Below are positions 55,538 through 63,732 of a DNA stretch of 64,000 bases, piece after piece. The notes beneath the pieces are model-generated. The model did no database searches. It was not told the DNA's origin and was given only the letters and a program-made list of their open reading frames with translations. Origin of the DNA: Planifilum fulgidum. GTDB lineage: Bacteria; Bacillota; Bacilli; Thermoactinomycetales; DSM-44946. Location of the stretch: NCBI RefSeq assembly GCF_900113175.1, contig NZ_FOOK01000001.1, positions 146,564 to 210,563 on the forward strand, read 5' to 3'. Made by a program: the position numbers and the translations under genes. How positions within the stretch are numbered: the first letter of the stretch is position 1; every line of letters begins with the position of its first letter.

Positions 55538-56611
55538 ATGATTCGGGAAATATCGGTGGAAGAAGCCCTCAACAACCCCCGTCTCCGCTGGGTCGATGTC
55601 CGTTCCCCGGGAGAGTTCGCGGAGGCGACCGTGCCGTGGGCCGTCAACGTGCCCCTCTTCGACGATGAGGAACGGGCCCGCGTGGGGACGTGCTACAAGC
55701 AACAGGGCCGAGAAAAGGCGATCCAACTGGGGGTCCGCATCGTGTCTCCCAAAATTCCCTCCCTGCTGGAGCAGGTGGAGGAAGCGACCCAAGGGGGCGA
55801 GCCCCTCATCTTCTGCTGGCGCGGCGGAATGCGCAGCAAGGCGGTCGCCACGTTTTTGGATCTGGCGGACCGACCCGTCTACCGGCTGGCGGGAGGTTAC
55901 CGGGCTTACCGGCAATATGTCGTTTCCCGGCTGGAATCCTACGACCTGCGCGCCCGCCTGATCGTCCTTCACGGGCTGACGGGCGTGGGGAAAACGGACA
56001 TCCTTAAGCGGCTATCCCGGGAGGGCGTTCCCGTGCTCGACCTGGAGGAAATGGCGGGCCACCGGGGTTCCGCCTTCGGGACGCTGGGGGAGATCCGACC
56101 GCGGAACCAGAAAATGTTCGATTCCCTGCTCTTCCACACCCTGGAACGGTTCAAGGACGAGCCTTATCTGTTCATGGAGGCGGAAAGCAAGCGGATCGGA
56201 CGGGTTTTGATGCCCGATTTTCTGGAGGAAGCCAAGACGGCCGGCATACCGGTGATCGTGGAGGCCTCCTTTGACGTGCGGGTGTCGCGGATTCTGGAAA
56301 CCTATCTGCGCGGGGAGACGGATCCGGACCGCCTCCAGCAACAGGTTGCGGGAGCCGTCTCCCGCATCGAGCGCCGCCTTCCTCCCGACGTCAGAAAGGA
56401 GCTGGCTCTCCGGATCGGGGAGCGCGATTGGCGGCGGGTGGTGGAGATCCTGCTTGAGAAGTATTACGACCCCCGCTACCTCTACTCCCAGGAAAAGGTG
56501 GAAGGGGAGGCCATCCACCTGAATGCGGACGATCTGGAGGCCGCCGTGGAGGCATGCAAAGAAATCTGGAACCGCTTGAGGCGGCGGACGGCGACCGACA
56601 TCCCGGTTTGA
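55538..56611 (+). CDS. mnmH: tRNA 2-selenouridine synthase MnmH (SelU)
   Basis: A 357-residue enzyme that converts 2-thiouridine at wobble U34 of some tRNAs to geranyl- and selenouridine forms. An N-terminal rhodanese domain has the loop FCWRGGMRSKA with the catalytic Cys (about 93). A P-loop domain follows (GLTGVGKTDILKRL), with VIVEASFDVRVSRIL. GGAGG stands 8-9 nt before the ATG; a much longer upstream frame over the divergent peptidase is spurious. It has its own promoter. It needs selenophosphate from SelD, not seen in the window. Confidence 0.92.
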   Translation: MIREISVEEALNNPRLRWVDVRSPGEFAEATVPWAVNVPLFDDEERARVGTCYKQQGREKAIQLGVRIVSPKIPSLLEQVEEATQGGEPLIFCWRGGMRSKAVATFLDLADRPVYRLAGGYRAYRQYVVSRLESYDLRARLIVLHGLTGVGKTDILKRLSREGVPVLDLEEMAGHRGSAFGTLGEIRPRNQKMFDSLLFHTLERFKDEPYLFMEAESKRIGRVLMPDFLEEAKTAGIPVIVEASFDVRVSRILETYLRGETDPDRLQQQVAGAVSRIERRLPPDVRKELALRIGERDWRRVVEILLEKYYDPRYLYSQEKVEGEAIHLNADDLEAAVEACKEIWNRLRRRTATDIPV

Positions 56612-56712
56612 CGGGCGGTCGCCGTCTTCTCCGCCATCCTCCCTTTTCCAGTGCAATTCCCCTCCAGATTTTCAGCAACTTCTTTCAATTTCTATCAATA
56701 ATATCCTATTTA

Positions 56713-56741
56713 TTGAATCTTTGTTTAGGTTATAGTATAAA
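56713..56741 (+). promoter_or_regulatory. Promoter of the first DUF485/symporter operon
   Basis: TTGAAT and TATAAA lie 17 bp apart within an unusually AT-rich patch, predicting a start near 56748 and a 60-nt leader before the DUF485 gene. Confidence 0.75.
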
Positions 56742-56749
56742 GAAAGATA

Positions 56750-56763
56750 AGAAAATATTTTCT
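56750..56763. promoter_or_regulatory. Palindromic operator candidate at the first DUF485/symporter promoter
   Basis: AGAAAATATTTTCT is a perfect 14-bp palindrome covering about +3 to +16 of the predicted transcript. A repressor bound here would block initiation. The binding protein is unknown. Confidence 0.5.
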
Positions 56764-56810
56764 ACAAATAATTATCCCTTTATTTACCCGAAGGAAGGAA
56801 GAAATCCGGA

Positions 56811-57146
56811 ATGGATCAGGAGCGGTTCCAAGCGCCTCCGGAAGAATTCCGCCTCTTTCTCCGGAAAAAGAGGCGGTTCCTCCTCTCCGCCGGCATCTTT
56901 TTCATCTCCTTTTACTTTCTTTTCCCCCTGCTGCTCAGCTGGTTTCCGGAAGGGATGAACCGGCCCGTGTGGGGCCCCTTCACTTGGGCTTGGCTGTACG
57001 CCTTCGCCCATTTCGCCGTCGTTTGGATTTTGGGCGTGGTGTATCTCCGGCAGGCGGACCGGTGGGATCGGATGGCCGCATCGCTCCGCCGGAAGGATGT
57101 CTCCGCCGAGGCCCCGTCCGCGGCAGGGAAGAAACGCCGGCGGTAA
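56811..57146 (+). CDS. DUF485 membrane protein (first copy)
   Basis: A 111-residue protein with two membrane helices (SAGIFFISFYFLFPLLLSWF and AWLYAFAHFAVVWILGVVYL) and charged ends, matching DUF485. Such proteins are encoded just upstream of ActP-type symporters and are regarded as small partner subunits, as YjcH is for E. coli ActP. AAGGAAG precedes the ATG. The symporter gene starts 73 bp later. This copy is more basic at the C-terminus than the second copy at 61514. Confidence 0.9.
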   Translation: MDQERFQAPPEEFRLFLRKKRRFLLSAGIFFISFYFLFPLLLSWFPEGMNRPVWGPFTWAWLYAFAHFAVVWILGVVYLRQADRWDRMAASLRRKDVSAEAPSAAGKKRRR

Positions 57147-57219
57147 GGAGACGGGATTCTTCCGCAGATTTTCCGGAAGGAAGAAAACGCTTCCATCTCT
57201 GCGCAAAGAGGCTCAGACC

Positions 57220-58731
57220 ATGAACCTGACACACCTGATCTTTTTGGCCGCCATCCTGGTCGGCATCCTGATCATCACCCATTGGGCGGCGAAAACCAAC
57301 ACGACACCGCAACAATTTTACATCGTGTCGGGCAATCTGACCGCCACCCAAAACGGTTTGGCCATCGCCGGCGATTTCATCAGCGCGGCGTCCTTTCTCG
57401 GCATCACGGGCTCCATCGCCTTTTACGGCTTCGACGGCTTTCTCTATGCCGTCGGTTTTCTCGTCTCCTACCTCCTGCTGTTGTTTTTCATCGCCGAACC
57501 CATCCGCCGGTTGGGAACATACACCCTGGGGGACGTGATCGCCGCCCGGTTCCCGGAGCGGCCGATCCGCCTGATGGTTTCCCTCAACACCATCACGATC
57601 TGCGTACTCTACATGGTCCCCCAGCTCATGGCCGCGGGGCTGTTCATTCAGCTGCTGCTGGGGCTGGACTACCAAATTTCCGTGCTGGTCATCGGCCTTT
57701 TGATCACCGTATATGTCATGTTCGGGGGCATGATCACCACCTCCTGGGTCCAAATCATCAAAACGGTACTGCTGATGACCGGCACCTTCCTCCTCTGCCT
57801 GCTCGTGCTCGCCCGTTTCCGTTGGGACCCGGGGGCGCTGCTGGCCCGGGCGGCGGCGGAAAGCCCCTATGCCGAGGGCTTTTTCCGGGCCGGCAACCTT
57901 CTGACCCATCCCCTGGAAACCTTTTCCCTGCTCCTGACGCTGATTCTCGGCACGGCGGGACTGCCCCACATCCTCATCCGCTTCTACACGGTCCGGGATC
58001 AGCGGGCCGTGCGGCAATCGGTCGTGATCGCCAGCTGGATCATCGGCACCTTCTATCTGATGACGCTGATCCTCGGACTGGGCGCGGTGGCGCTGGTGGG
58101 CCGGGATCGGCTGGCGACCGCCGACCCCGAGGGAAATCTGGCGGCTCCCCTTTTGGCTCACACCCTGGGCGGCGACTTCGTCATGGCCTTCCTTTCGGCG
58201 GCGGCCTTTGCCACCATTCTCGCCGTGATGACCGGATTGGTGATCGCCGCCACTTCCTCCTTCGCCCACGACATCTACAACCATCTTCTCCACCGGGGAA
58301 AAGCGGGAAGAAGGCAGCAGCTGAAGGTGGCCCGGGGAACCGCCGCCGTTACCGGGGCTTCGGCCATATTTTTGTCCCTGTTGATGGAACCGAAGAACGT
58401 CACCTTTCTCGTCTCCCTCGCCTTTATGATGGCGGGTTCCACCCAGTTTCCCCTGCTTCTCCTCACCCTTTACTGGAGAAAATTCACCGCCTTCGGGGCG
58501 GTGGCGGGAATGATCGCGGGGCTTCTCGCATCCCTGTGGCTTGTGCTTCCGGGCGGAACAAAGCTGGAAAACCCCGGGATTCTGGCCATTCCCCTCGGTT
58601 TTGCCGCCGCGGTGATCGGCACATGGCTCACCCGCCGGCCCGAGGAGGAGCGGCGGTTCGACCGGATCCTGCTGCAGGTGCATGCGGGAATGGAGCCCCG
58701 GAAAGGCGGGAATCAGGAATGGAAGAGCTGA
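57220..58731 (+). CDS. Sodium:solute symporter, ActP/MctC-like (first copy)
   Basis: A transporter of 503 residues with about 13 helices of the SSS family. It shows the [18 protein letters not shown] motif, FFIAEPIRRLGTYTLGDVIAARF, GGMITTSWVQIIKTVLLM and [17 protein letters not shown], all typical of the acetate/pyruvate/propionate branch. AAAGAGG precedes the ATG. The start lies 74 bp after the DUF485 gene, and its end overlaps the sensor kinase by 13 nt. Probable substrates are acetate, pyruvate or other short monocarboxylates. Confidence 0.9.
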   Translation: MNLTHLIFLAAILVGILIITHWAAKTNTTPQQFYIVSGNLTATQNGLAIAGDFISAASFLGITGSIAFYGFDGFLYAVGFLVSYLLLLFFIAEPIRRLGTYTLGDVIAARFPERPIRLMVSLNTITICVLYMVPQLMAAGLFIQLLLGLDYQISVLVIGLLITVYVMFGGMITTSWVQIIKTVLLMTGTFLLCLLVLARFRWDPGALLARAAAESPYAEGFFRAGNLLTHPLETFSLLLTLILGTAGLPHILIRFYTVRDQRAVRQSVVIASWIIGTFYLMTLILGLGAVALVGRDRLATADPEGNLAAPLLAHTLGGDFVMAFLSAAAFATILAVMTGLVIAATSSFAHDIYNHLLHRGKAGRRQQLKVARGTAAVTGASAIFLSLLMEPKNVTFLVSLAFMMAGSTQFPLLLLTLYWRKFTAFGAVAGMIAGLLASLWLVLPGGTKLENPGILAIPLGFAAAVIGTWLTRRPEEERRFDRILLQVHAGMEPRKGGNQEWKS

Positions 58732-60524
58732 CCATCCTCCTGCTGCAGCGCATCGCCCTGCTGCTTCTGTGCGCCTTTTTGCTCACCCGCATCCCCTCTT
58801 TCCGCTATCTGCTGGACAGGGAGATCAACTTAAGGACCGTCCTCTCCCACTCCGTCATCTTCGGCCTGTTCGGGATCGCCAGCACCCAGGCCGGGGTGAT
58901 CTTCGACGGAGAGCGCTTTTACTCCGGGTTATGGTACACGGGCTTGGCCCCGGACGAAACCCTGGTCAGCTCCGGCCTCGTCGCCGTCGTGATCGCCGGC
59001 CTGCTGGGAGGCCCCGCCGTGGGACTCGGGGCCGGTTGCATCACCGGCGGATACACCCTCACCCTCGGCGGCCATCTGATCGCGGCCAGCAGCCTCGTCA
59101 ACCCAATCACGGGCTTCTTGGCGGGGCTTACCGCCCGCTTTTTCTCCCAGGAGCGGGTGATCTCCCCCTTCAAGGCGCTTTTCATCGGGATGTTCGCTCC
59201 GATCCTGTACATGCACCTTTTCCTCATTTTCAGCTCCCGGCCAGAGGAGACCATTCCCTTCGTCAACGCGGCGGGCGTCCCCCTCGTGGTGAGCAACAGC
59301 GTGGGGATCGCGATATTCACCGCCGTGATCCGCGTCGCCCTGGAGGAAAAGGAGCGGGAAGCCGCCGGAGAGACGCGGCGGGCCTTCAAGATCGCCGAAA
59401 CCGCCCTGCCCCATCTCCGCCAGGGACTGAACGGACGAACGGCCCGAAAGCTGGCGGAGCTGTTGAACCGGGAGCTTACCAACGTGGCCGGGGTGGCGGT
59501 GACGGACGGGAAAAGGGTGCTGGCCCATGCGGGAAAGGGGGCGAAAGGTCACGGAGAAGGGGGGATCCTGCCGCGGGAGGAGGAATCGGCGGAAATCGGG
59601 GAAACGGGACTCAAAATGGTGTCCGGCCACGAAAGGATGGATTGCGGCCGGCCGCGCTGTCCCCTGCGGGCGGCCCTGCTCATTCCCATTTTTGAAACGG
59701 GAGAGAAAGTGGGGCAGATCATCCTCTACTTTCAGCGGCAGCAGCAGATCCGCCCCGTGGAGATCGCCTTCGCCCAGGGGTTGGAAAAACTGCTTTCCCA
59801 TCAGCTGGACATGATCGCCGCCGAAAAGGCGAAGGCGCTGCTGCAGGAGGCGGAACTCCGCAATCTGCAGGCCCAGGTTCACCCCCACTTCCTGTTCAAC
59901 ACCCTGCACCTGATCGCCACCCTGATCCGGGTGGATCCCGCCCAGGCGCGCCACCTGATCGTCCAGCTGGGGGCCTTTCTGCGCAGCAGCATGAAGCTCG
60001 CCTCATCCTCCCTCGTCCCCCTCGAGCAGGAAGAGCAGCAGCTGAAAGCCTATCTGGAAATCGTCCGGGTGCGGTTCCGGGGAAAACTGGACATCCGCTA
60101 CCGGAGGGAAGAGGGGATCGAACAGGTTCCGATCCCGCCGTTTACCCTCCAGCCCCTGGTGGAAAACAGCATTCAACACGGATTGAAGGACACATCCGGC
60201 GGGGGGTTGGTGGAAATCGAATTGGCCCGGGACCGGAAGGACAAGCGGCGGTTGCAGGTGGTGATCAGGGACAACGGCAAGGGCATTCCTCCGCACATCC
60301 TCGCCGTGCTGGGAAAGGCGCCGATCCCCTCCCCGGGCGGAGACCGAAGCGGGGGAATGGGAATCTACAATGTCAATCAGCGCCTGATCCGCCTTTTCGG
60401 AGAAGAGGCAAGGCTCCGCTTTGCCAACCGCCCCAAAGGCGGCAGCATCGTCTCCTTTCAGATCCCCTGTCCCGCTCCAGGGGAAAGAAACCGAGGAGAG
60501 GAGGTCACCGCACATGCCGATTAA
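58719..60524 (+). CDS. LytS-type sensor histidine kinase (5TM-LYT)
   Basis: A 601-residue kinase. The N-terminus (about 1-190) is the 5TM-5TMR_LYT receptor domain with helix pairs and the GGPAVGLGAGCITGGYTL and NPITGFLAGL segments. A GAF-like region (about 220-370) contains CGRPRCPLR. The phosphoacceptor is in QVHPHFLFNTLH (His about 390), and the ATPase has LVENSIQHGL, DNGKGI and GMGIYNVNQRL. In E. coli and Bacillus, 5TM-LYT kinases such as BtsS or LytS sense pyruvate. The ATG overlaps the symporter stop; the site GGCGGG is weak, so coupling is likely. Confidence 0.93.
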   Translation: MEELTILLLQRIALLLLCAFLLTRIPSFRYLLDREINLRTVLSHSVIFGLFGIASTQAGVIFDGERFYSGLWYTGLAPDETLVSSGLVAVVIAGLLGGPAVGLGAGCITGGYTLTLGGHLIAASSLVNPITGFLAGLTARFFSQERVISPFKALFIGMFAPILYMHLFLIFSSRPEETIPFVNAAGVPLVVSNSVGIAIFTAVIRVALEEKEREAAGETRRAFKIAETALPHLRQGLNGRTARKLAELLNRELTNVAGVAVTDGKRVLAHAGKGAKGHGEGGILPREEESAEIGETGLKMVSGHERMDCGRPRCPLRAALLIPIFETGEKVGQIILYFQRQQQIRPVEIAFAQGLEKLLSHQLDMIAAEKAKALLQEAELRNLQAQVHPHFLFNTLHLIATLIRVDPAQARHLIVQLGAFLRSSMKLASSSLVPLEQEEQQLKAYLEIVRVRFRGKLDIRYRREEGIEQVPIPPFTLQPLVENSIQHGLKDTSGGGLVEIELARDRKDKRRLQVVIRDNGKGIPPHILAVLGKAPIPSPGGDRSGGMGIYNVNQRLIRLFGEEARLRFANRPKGGSIVSFQIPCPAPGERNRGEEVTAHAD

Positions 60525-61347
60525 GGCGATGATCGCCGAGGACGAACATCTGGCCCGGGAGGAACTGGCCTATCTGATCCGCCAGGAAGAGGACGTGGAA
60601 TTGTGCCCCGGCGCCGAAGACGGTCAACAGCTTCTCGAACTGTACCGGCAGTACCGGCCGGACGTCATCTTTCTCGACATCGAGATGCCGAAACGGTCGG
60701 GCATCGACGCCGCCCGCAAGATTCGGGAGGAAAGCCGGGATTCAAAGGAAACGCCTCCCCTGTTTGTCTTCACCACCGCCTACGATGAATACGCCGTCCA
60801 GGCCTTTGACCTCGAGGCCGTCGACTACCTGCTGAAGCCCTTCGATCCGGAACGCTTGCATGAAGCGATGGCCCGCGTCCGCAAGGCGCTGCGGCTGAGC
60901 CGGGCGATGTCGGAGGAAAGCGAGGCCGATCCCCCCTTGGAAAAAGCGGGCGACCGCCGCCAGAACGATAGGGAAAAGCCGCCTTCCCCCTTTTCGGATC
61001 CGAAACTGCGCTCTTCCAAACTGCTCGTGGAAGACGGCGAGAAAGTGGTGGTGCTCGATCCGAAAACCATCTGCTACGCCGTGCGCGTCAACCGCCGGGT
61101 GGCCATTCACACGGAAAAGGAGGTCGTCTACGCCAAGATCACCCTGCAGGAGCTGGAGGAAAAACTCCGGAACCATCCCTTTTACCGTTCCCATCGGAGC
61201 TATCTGGTCAATCTCGATTACATCAAGGAGATCGTTCCCTGGTTCAACGGAGCCTGCAACCTGATCCTCAAAACCAAGGAAGACACGAAAATCCCCGTCA
61301 GCCGTTCCGCGGTCAAACCCCTTTTCGAACTGTTGCGTCAATATTGA
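60514..61347 (+). CDS. LytTR family response regulator
   Basis: A 277-residue regulator. The receiver domain has acidic residues (Glu9, Asp10), the phosphorylation site IFLDIEMP (Asp55) and LLKPFDPERL. A charged linker (about 130-165) leads to the LytTR DNA-binding domain (EKVVVLDPKTICYAVRV, YRSHRSYLVNLDYIKEIVPW). GGAGG precedes the ATG at 60514, which overlaps the kinase gene by 11 nt. It probably activates the flanking symporter operons, in the way that YpdB or BtsR controls transporters. Confidence 0.95.
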   Translation: MPIKAMIAEDEHLAREELAYLIRQEEDVELCPGAEDGQQLLELYRQYRPDVIFLDIEMPKRSGIDAARKIREESRDSKETPPLFVFTTAYDEYAVQAFDLEAVDYLLKPFDPERLHEAMARVRKALRLSRAMSEESEADPPLEKAGDRRQNDREKPPSPFSDPKLRSSKLLVEDGEKVVVLDPKTICYAVRVNRRVAIHTEKEVVYAKITLQELEEKLRNHPFYRSHRSYLVNLDYIKEIVPWFNGACNLILKTKEDTKIPVSRSAVKPLFELLRQY

Positions 61348-61386
61348 CGTTTCAGTCTCTTATCTTTGCAATTCGCGCGCGTCAAA

Positions 61387-61458
61387 GTGCATTTTACACC
61401 CCAAATTCCCAATGGGGTGTATTTTCTAAATATAATAGAAAAGGAGTAAGCGCTTGCA
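61387..61458 (+). promoter_or_regulatory. Promoter region of the second DUF485/symporter operon
   Basis: A perfect -10 TATAAT (61431-61436) has no -35 element, since CCCAAT occupies the place. Upstream, GTGCATTTT (61387-61395) and GTGTATTTT (61417-61425) are direct repeats 30 bp apart, and TACACCCC/GGGGTGTA (61395-61402 and 61414-61421) is an 8-bp inverted repeat. A cre-like sequence AGTAAGCGCTTGCA (61445-61458) matches the CcpA consensus at 10 of 12 defined positions and covers the transcription start. Activation by LytTR and CcpA repression are inferred. Confidence 0.6.
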
Positions 61459-61462
61459 AAGC

Positions 61463-61484
61463 GGGCGGTTTGCAAAAACCGCCC
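61463..61484 (+). repeat. Hairpin in the leader of the second DUF485/symporter operon
   Basis: GGGCGGTTT and AAACCGCCC form a perfect 9-bp stem around a 4-nt loop, between the cre-like site and the ribosome binding site. It has no T-tract, so it is more likely an mRNA stabilising or regulatory structure than a terminator. Confidence 0.75.
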
Positions 61485-61513
61485 CTTCCACTCTCATTTC
61501 GGGAGGTGTTTTT

Positions 61514-61855
61514 ATGGCCAACCAACCGCAGCAGGCGGAAACGCGATCCCCTTCCCATGATTGGGAACGGATCGCCAATACGCCGGAGTTCAAGGAACTG
61601 ATGTCCCGAAAAAAGCGGTTCATCATCCCCGCAACGATCTTTTTCGCCGTATATTATTTCGCTCTTCCCATCCTGACCGGATATTTTGACTTTCTGAACA
61701 CCCGGGTGACAGGAGCCCTGAACTGGGCCTATCTGTTCGCCCTCTCCCAGTTCTTCATGGCCTGGATCATCGCCATCCTGTATGTTCGGAGCGCCAACAG
61801 GACGGATCGTCTCGTCGAGAAAATCGTCGCCAGGGAAAAGGGGAATGAACGATGA
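61514..61855 (+). CDS. DUF485 membrane protein (second copy)
   Basis: This 113-residue protein has two membrane helices ([20 protein letters not shown] and [17 protein letters not shown]) and the DUF485 pattern with N-terminal [18 protein letters not shown] stands 8 nt before the ATG. The stop overlaps the start of the symporter gene by 4 nt (ATGA), which shows tight translational coupling. It is closer to the standard DUF485 consensus than the first copy. Confidence 0.92.
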   Translation: MANQPQQAETRSPSHDWERIANTPEFKELMSRKKRFIIPATIFFAVYYFALPILTGYFDFLNTRVTGALNWAYLFALSQFFMAWIIAILYVRSANRTDRLVEKIVAREKGNER

Positions 61856-63354
61856 ACGCGACGGCTTTCGTGCTCTTCTGCATCATCGTAGCCATCACCC
61901 TGTATGTCACCTATTGGGCCGCCAAACGCACCCGGACCACCACCGACTTCTACGCGGCGGGCCGGTCCATCCGCGGCTGGCAAAACGGCATCGCCATCGC
62001 CGGGGATTACATGAGCGCCGCCTCCTTCCTCGGGATCGCGGGACTGATCGCCCTGTTCGGTTATGACGGCTTCCTCTATTCCGTCGGCTGGTTGGTCGCC
62101 TATCTCGTCGTGCTCCTGATCGTGGCGGAACCCCTTCGCAACTCGGGAAGGTACACGATCGCCGACATGCTGGCCTACCGGATGAAGGCCAAACCGGTCC
62201 GTTCGGCGGCGGCGCTGAGCACCCTGGCGATCTCCACCTTCTACATGATCGCCCAGCTGGTCGGGGCCGGCGGGATCATCAAACTGCTTCTGGGCATCGA
62301 CTACGAATGGTCGATCATCATCATCGGCGTGCTGATGATCCTCTACGTGGCCTTCGGGGGCATGCTGGCCACCACCTGGGTGCAGATCGTCAAGGCCGTG
62401 CTGCTGATGACCGGAACCATCTTGCTGAGCGTCCTGGTCCTGGCCAATTACAACTTCAACCTGGTAAACATGTTCAACGAGGTCTCCGCCAAATACGGAC
62501 AGGAATTCCTGGAGCCGGGCCTGCAATATGACAATCCCCTCGACAACATCTCCCTGGGCATCGCCCTGCTGGCGGGGACGGCCGGACTCCCCCACATCCT
62601 GATCCGCTTCTACACGGTCCCGTCGGCGCGGGAAGCGAGGATTTCCGTGGTATGGGCCATGTTCATCATCGGCTCCTTCTACATCATGACCACCTTCCTC
62701 GGCTTCGGGGCGGCGCTGCTCGTCGGACAGGAAAAAATCACCGCCGCCGACAAAGCCGGAAACATGGCCGCACCGCTCTTGGCCGAAGCGCTGGGCGGAA
62801 ACCTCTTCCTCGCCTTCATCTCCGCAGTGGCCTTCGCCACGATTCTGGCCGTCGTCGCCGGATTGGTGATTTCCGCCGCCGGCGCCTTTGCCCACGACTT
62901 CTATTCCAACGTCCTGCGGGGCGGAAAGGCGACGGAAGCCGAGCAAATGCGGGTGGCCAAGATCGCTTCGGTGGGGGTGGGCGTGGTTTCGATCATCCTC
63001 GCCCTGATCGCGAAGGACATGAACGTGGCCTTCCTGGTGGCCCTGGCCTTCGCCGTCGCCTCCAGCGCCAACCTGCCGGTCATCCTGTTCACCCTGTTCT
63101 GGAAACGCTTCAACACCTCGGGAGCGGTGTGGGGCATCTTGTCCGGACTGATCAGCTCCGTCGTGCTGGTGCTGATCAGCCCCAACTTCATGGGGGAAGG
63201 CGCCATCTTCCCCCTGAACAACCCGGCCATTCTCTCGGTTCCCATCGGTTTCCTGGGAGCCTGCCTCGGAACCCTGCTGGGCAAGGAACCGGAAGCCGAG
63301 CGGAAATTCCCCGAGCTGTACGTACGCTCCAACACCGGGCTCGGGGCGGAATAA
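61852..63354 (+). CDS. Sodium:solute symporter, ActP-like (second copy)
   Basis: A 500-residue SSS transporter with 13 predicted helices. It shows [75 protein letters not shown] and AGAFAHDFY, the canonical motifs of the acetate permease ActP and actinobacterial MctC. The start overlaps the DUF485 gene. It is ended by a strong terminator. The likely substrates are acetate and related monocarboxylates such as pyruvate. Confidence 0.92.
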   Translation: MNATAFVLFCIIVAITLYVTYWAAKRTRTTTDFYAAGRSIRGWQNGIAIAGDYMSAASFLGIAGLIALFGYDGFLYSVGWLVAYLVVLLIVAEPLRNSGRYTIADMLAYRMKAKPVRSAAALSTLAISTFYMIAQLVGAGGIIKLLLGIDYEWSIIIIGVLMILYVAFGGMLATTWVQIVKAVLLMTGTILLSVLVLANYNFNLVNMFNEVSAKYGQEFLEPGLQYDNPLDNISLGIALLAGTAGLPHILIRFYTVPSAREARISVVWAMFIIGSFYIMTTFLGFGAALLVGQEKITAADKAGNMAAPLLAEALGGNLFLAFISAVAFATILAVVAGLVISAAGAFAHDFYSNVLRGGKATEAEQMRVAKIASVGVGVVSIILALIAKDMNVAFLVALAFAVASSANLPVILFTLFWKRFNTSGAVWGILSGLISSVVLVLISPNFMGEGAIFPLNNPAILSVPIGFLGACLGTLLGKEPEAERKFPELYVRSNTGLGAE

Positions 63355-63377
63355 ACTCCACTTCCCGCAAACCGAAA

Positions 63378-63418
63378 CCCGGCGGCCTTTTCCCTCCCGG
63401 GAGGCTGCCGGGCTTTTT
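63378..63418 (+). terminator. Terminator after the second symporter gene
   Basis: CCCGGCGGCC pairs with GGCTGCCGGG around a CCCGGGAG-rich loop and is followed by five T residues, 24 bp after the stop. Confidence 0.9.
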
Positions 63419-63671
63419 GATTGTCAAAGAGCATTTCGCGGGTCCGAAGGCGCTTTGAAAGCTGGATCGCCGAAGGGGGCACAGACGCCTTCTCCATGGA
63501 TTTTCCGATTGGCGATCCAGGGAAATCCCGCATATGAATCGTTCCAACCCGTGATCCGGCAAGTCGGATCCCCGCCGGCATTCGCGCGCCGTTGCGACAA
63601 CTCGCGGCCGAACCTCCCCCATCCTTCACCGTCTTGCACACGGAATAACCCCCCGCCGACCGTCTGAAGTG

Positions 63672-63726
63672 CACCCCTTAAAGTAGACACAGGAAAACAC
63701 CCCTGTGAAAATTACTTTAAGGGGTG
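63672..63726 (+). repeat. Long hairpin at the IS left end covering the transposase ribosome site
   Basis: CACCCCTTAAAGTA (63672-63685) and TACTTTAAGGGGTG (63713-63726) form a perfect 14-bp stem, with an inner CACAGG/CCTGTG stem of 6 bp. The 3' arm contains AAGGGGTG, the ribosome binding site of the transposase. An mRNA starting upstream of the element would fold this and hide the site. Confidence 0.85.
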
Positions 63727-63732
63727 ATTTTC

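Noticed and set aside
57282..58718. A 479-codon extension upstream of the LytS kinase in the same frame
   Set aside because: It lies over the symporter in another frame and encodes Arg/Pro/His-rich noise; the kinase begins at 58719 with its receptor domain.
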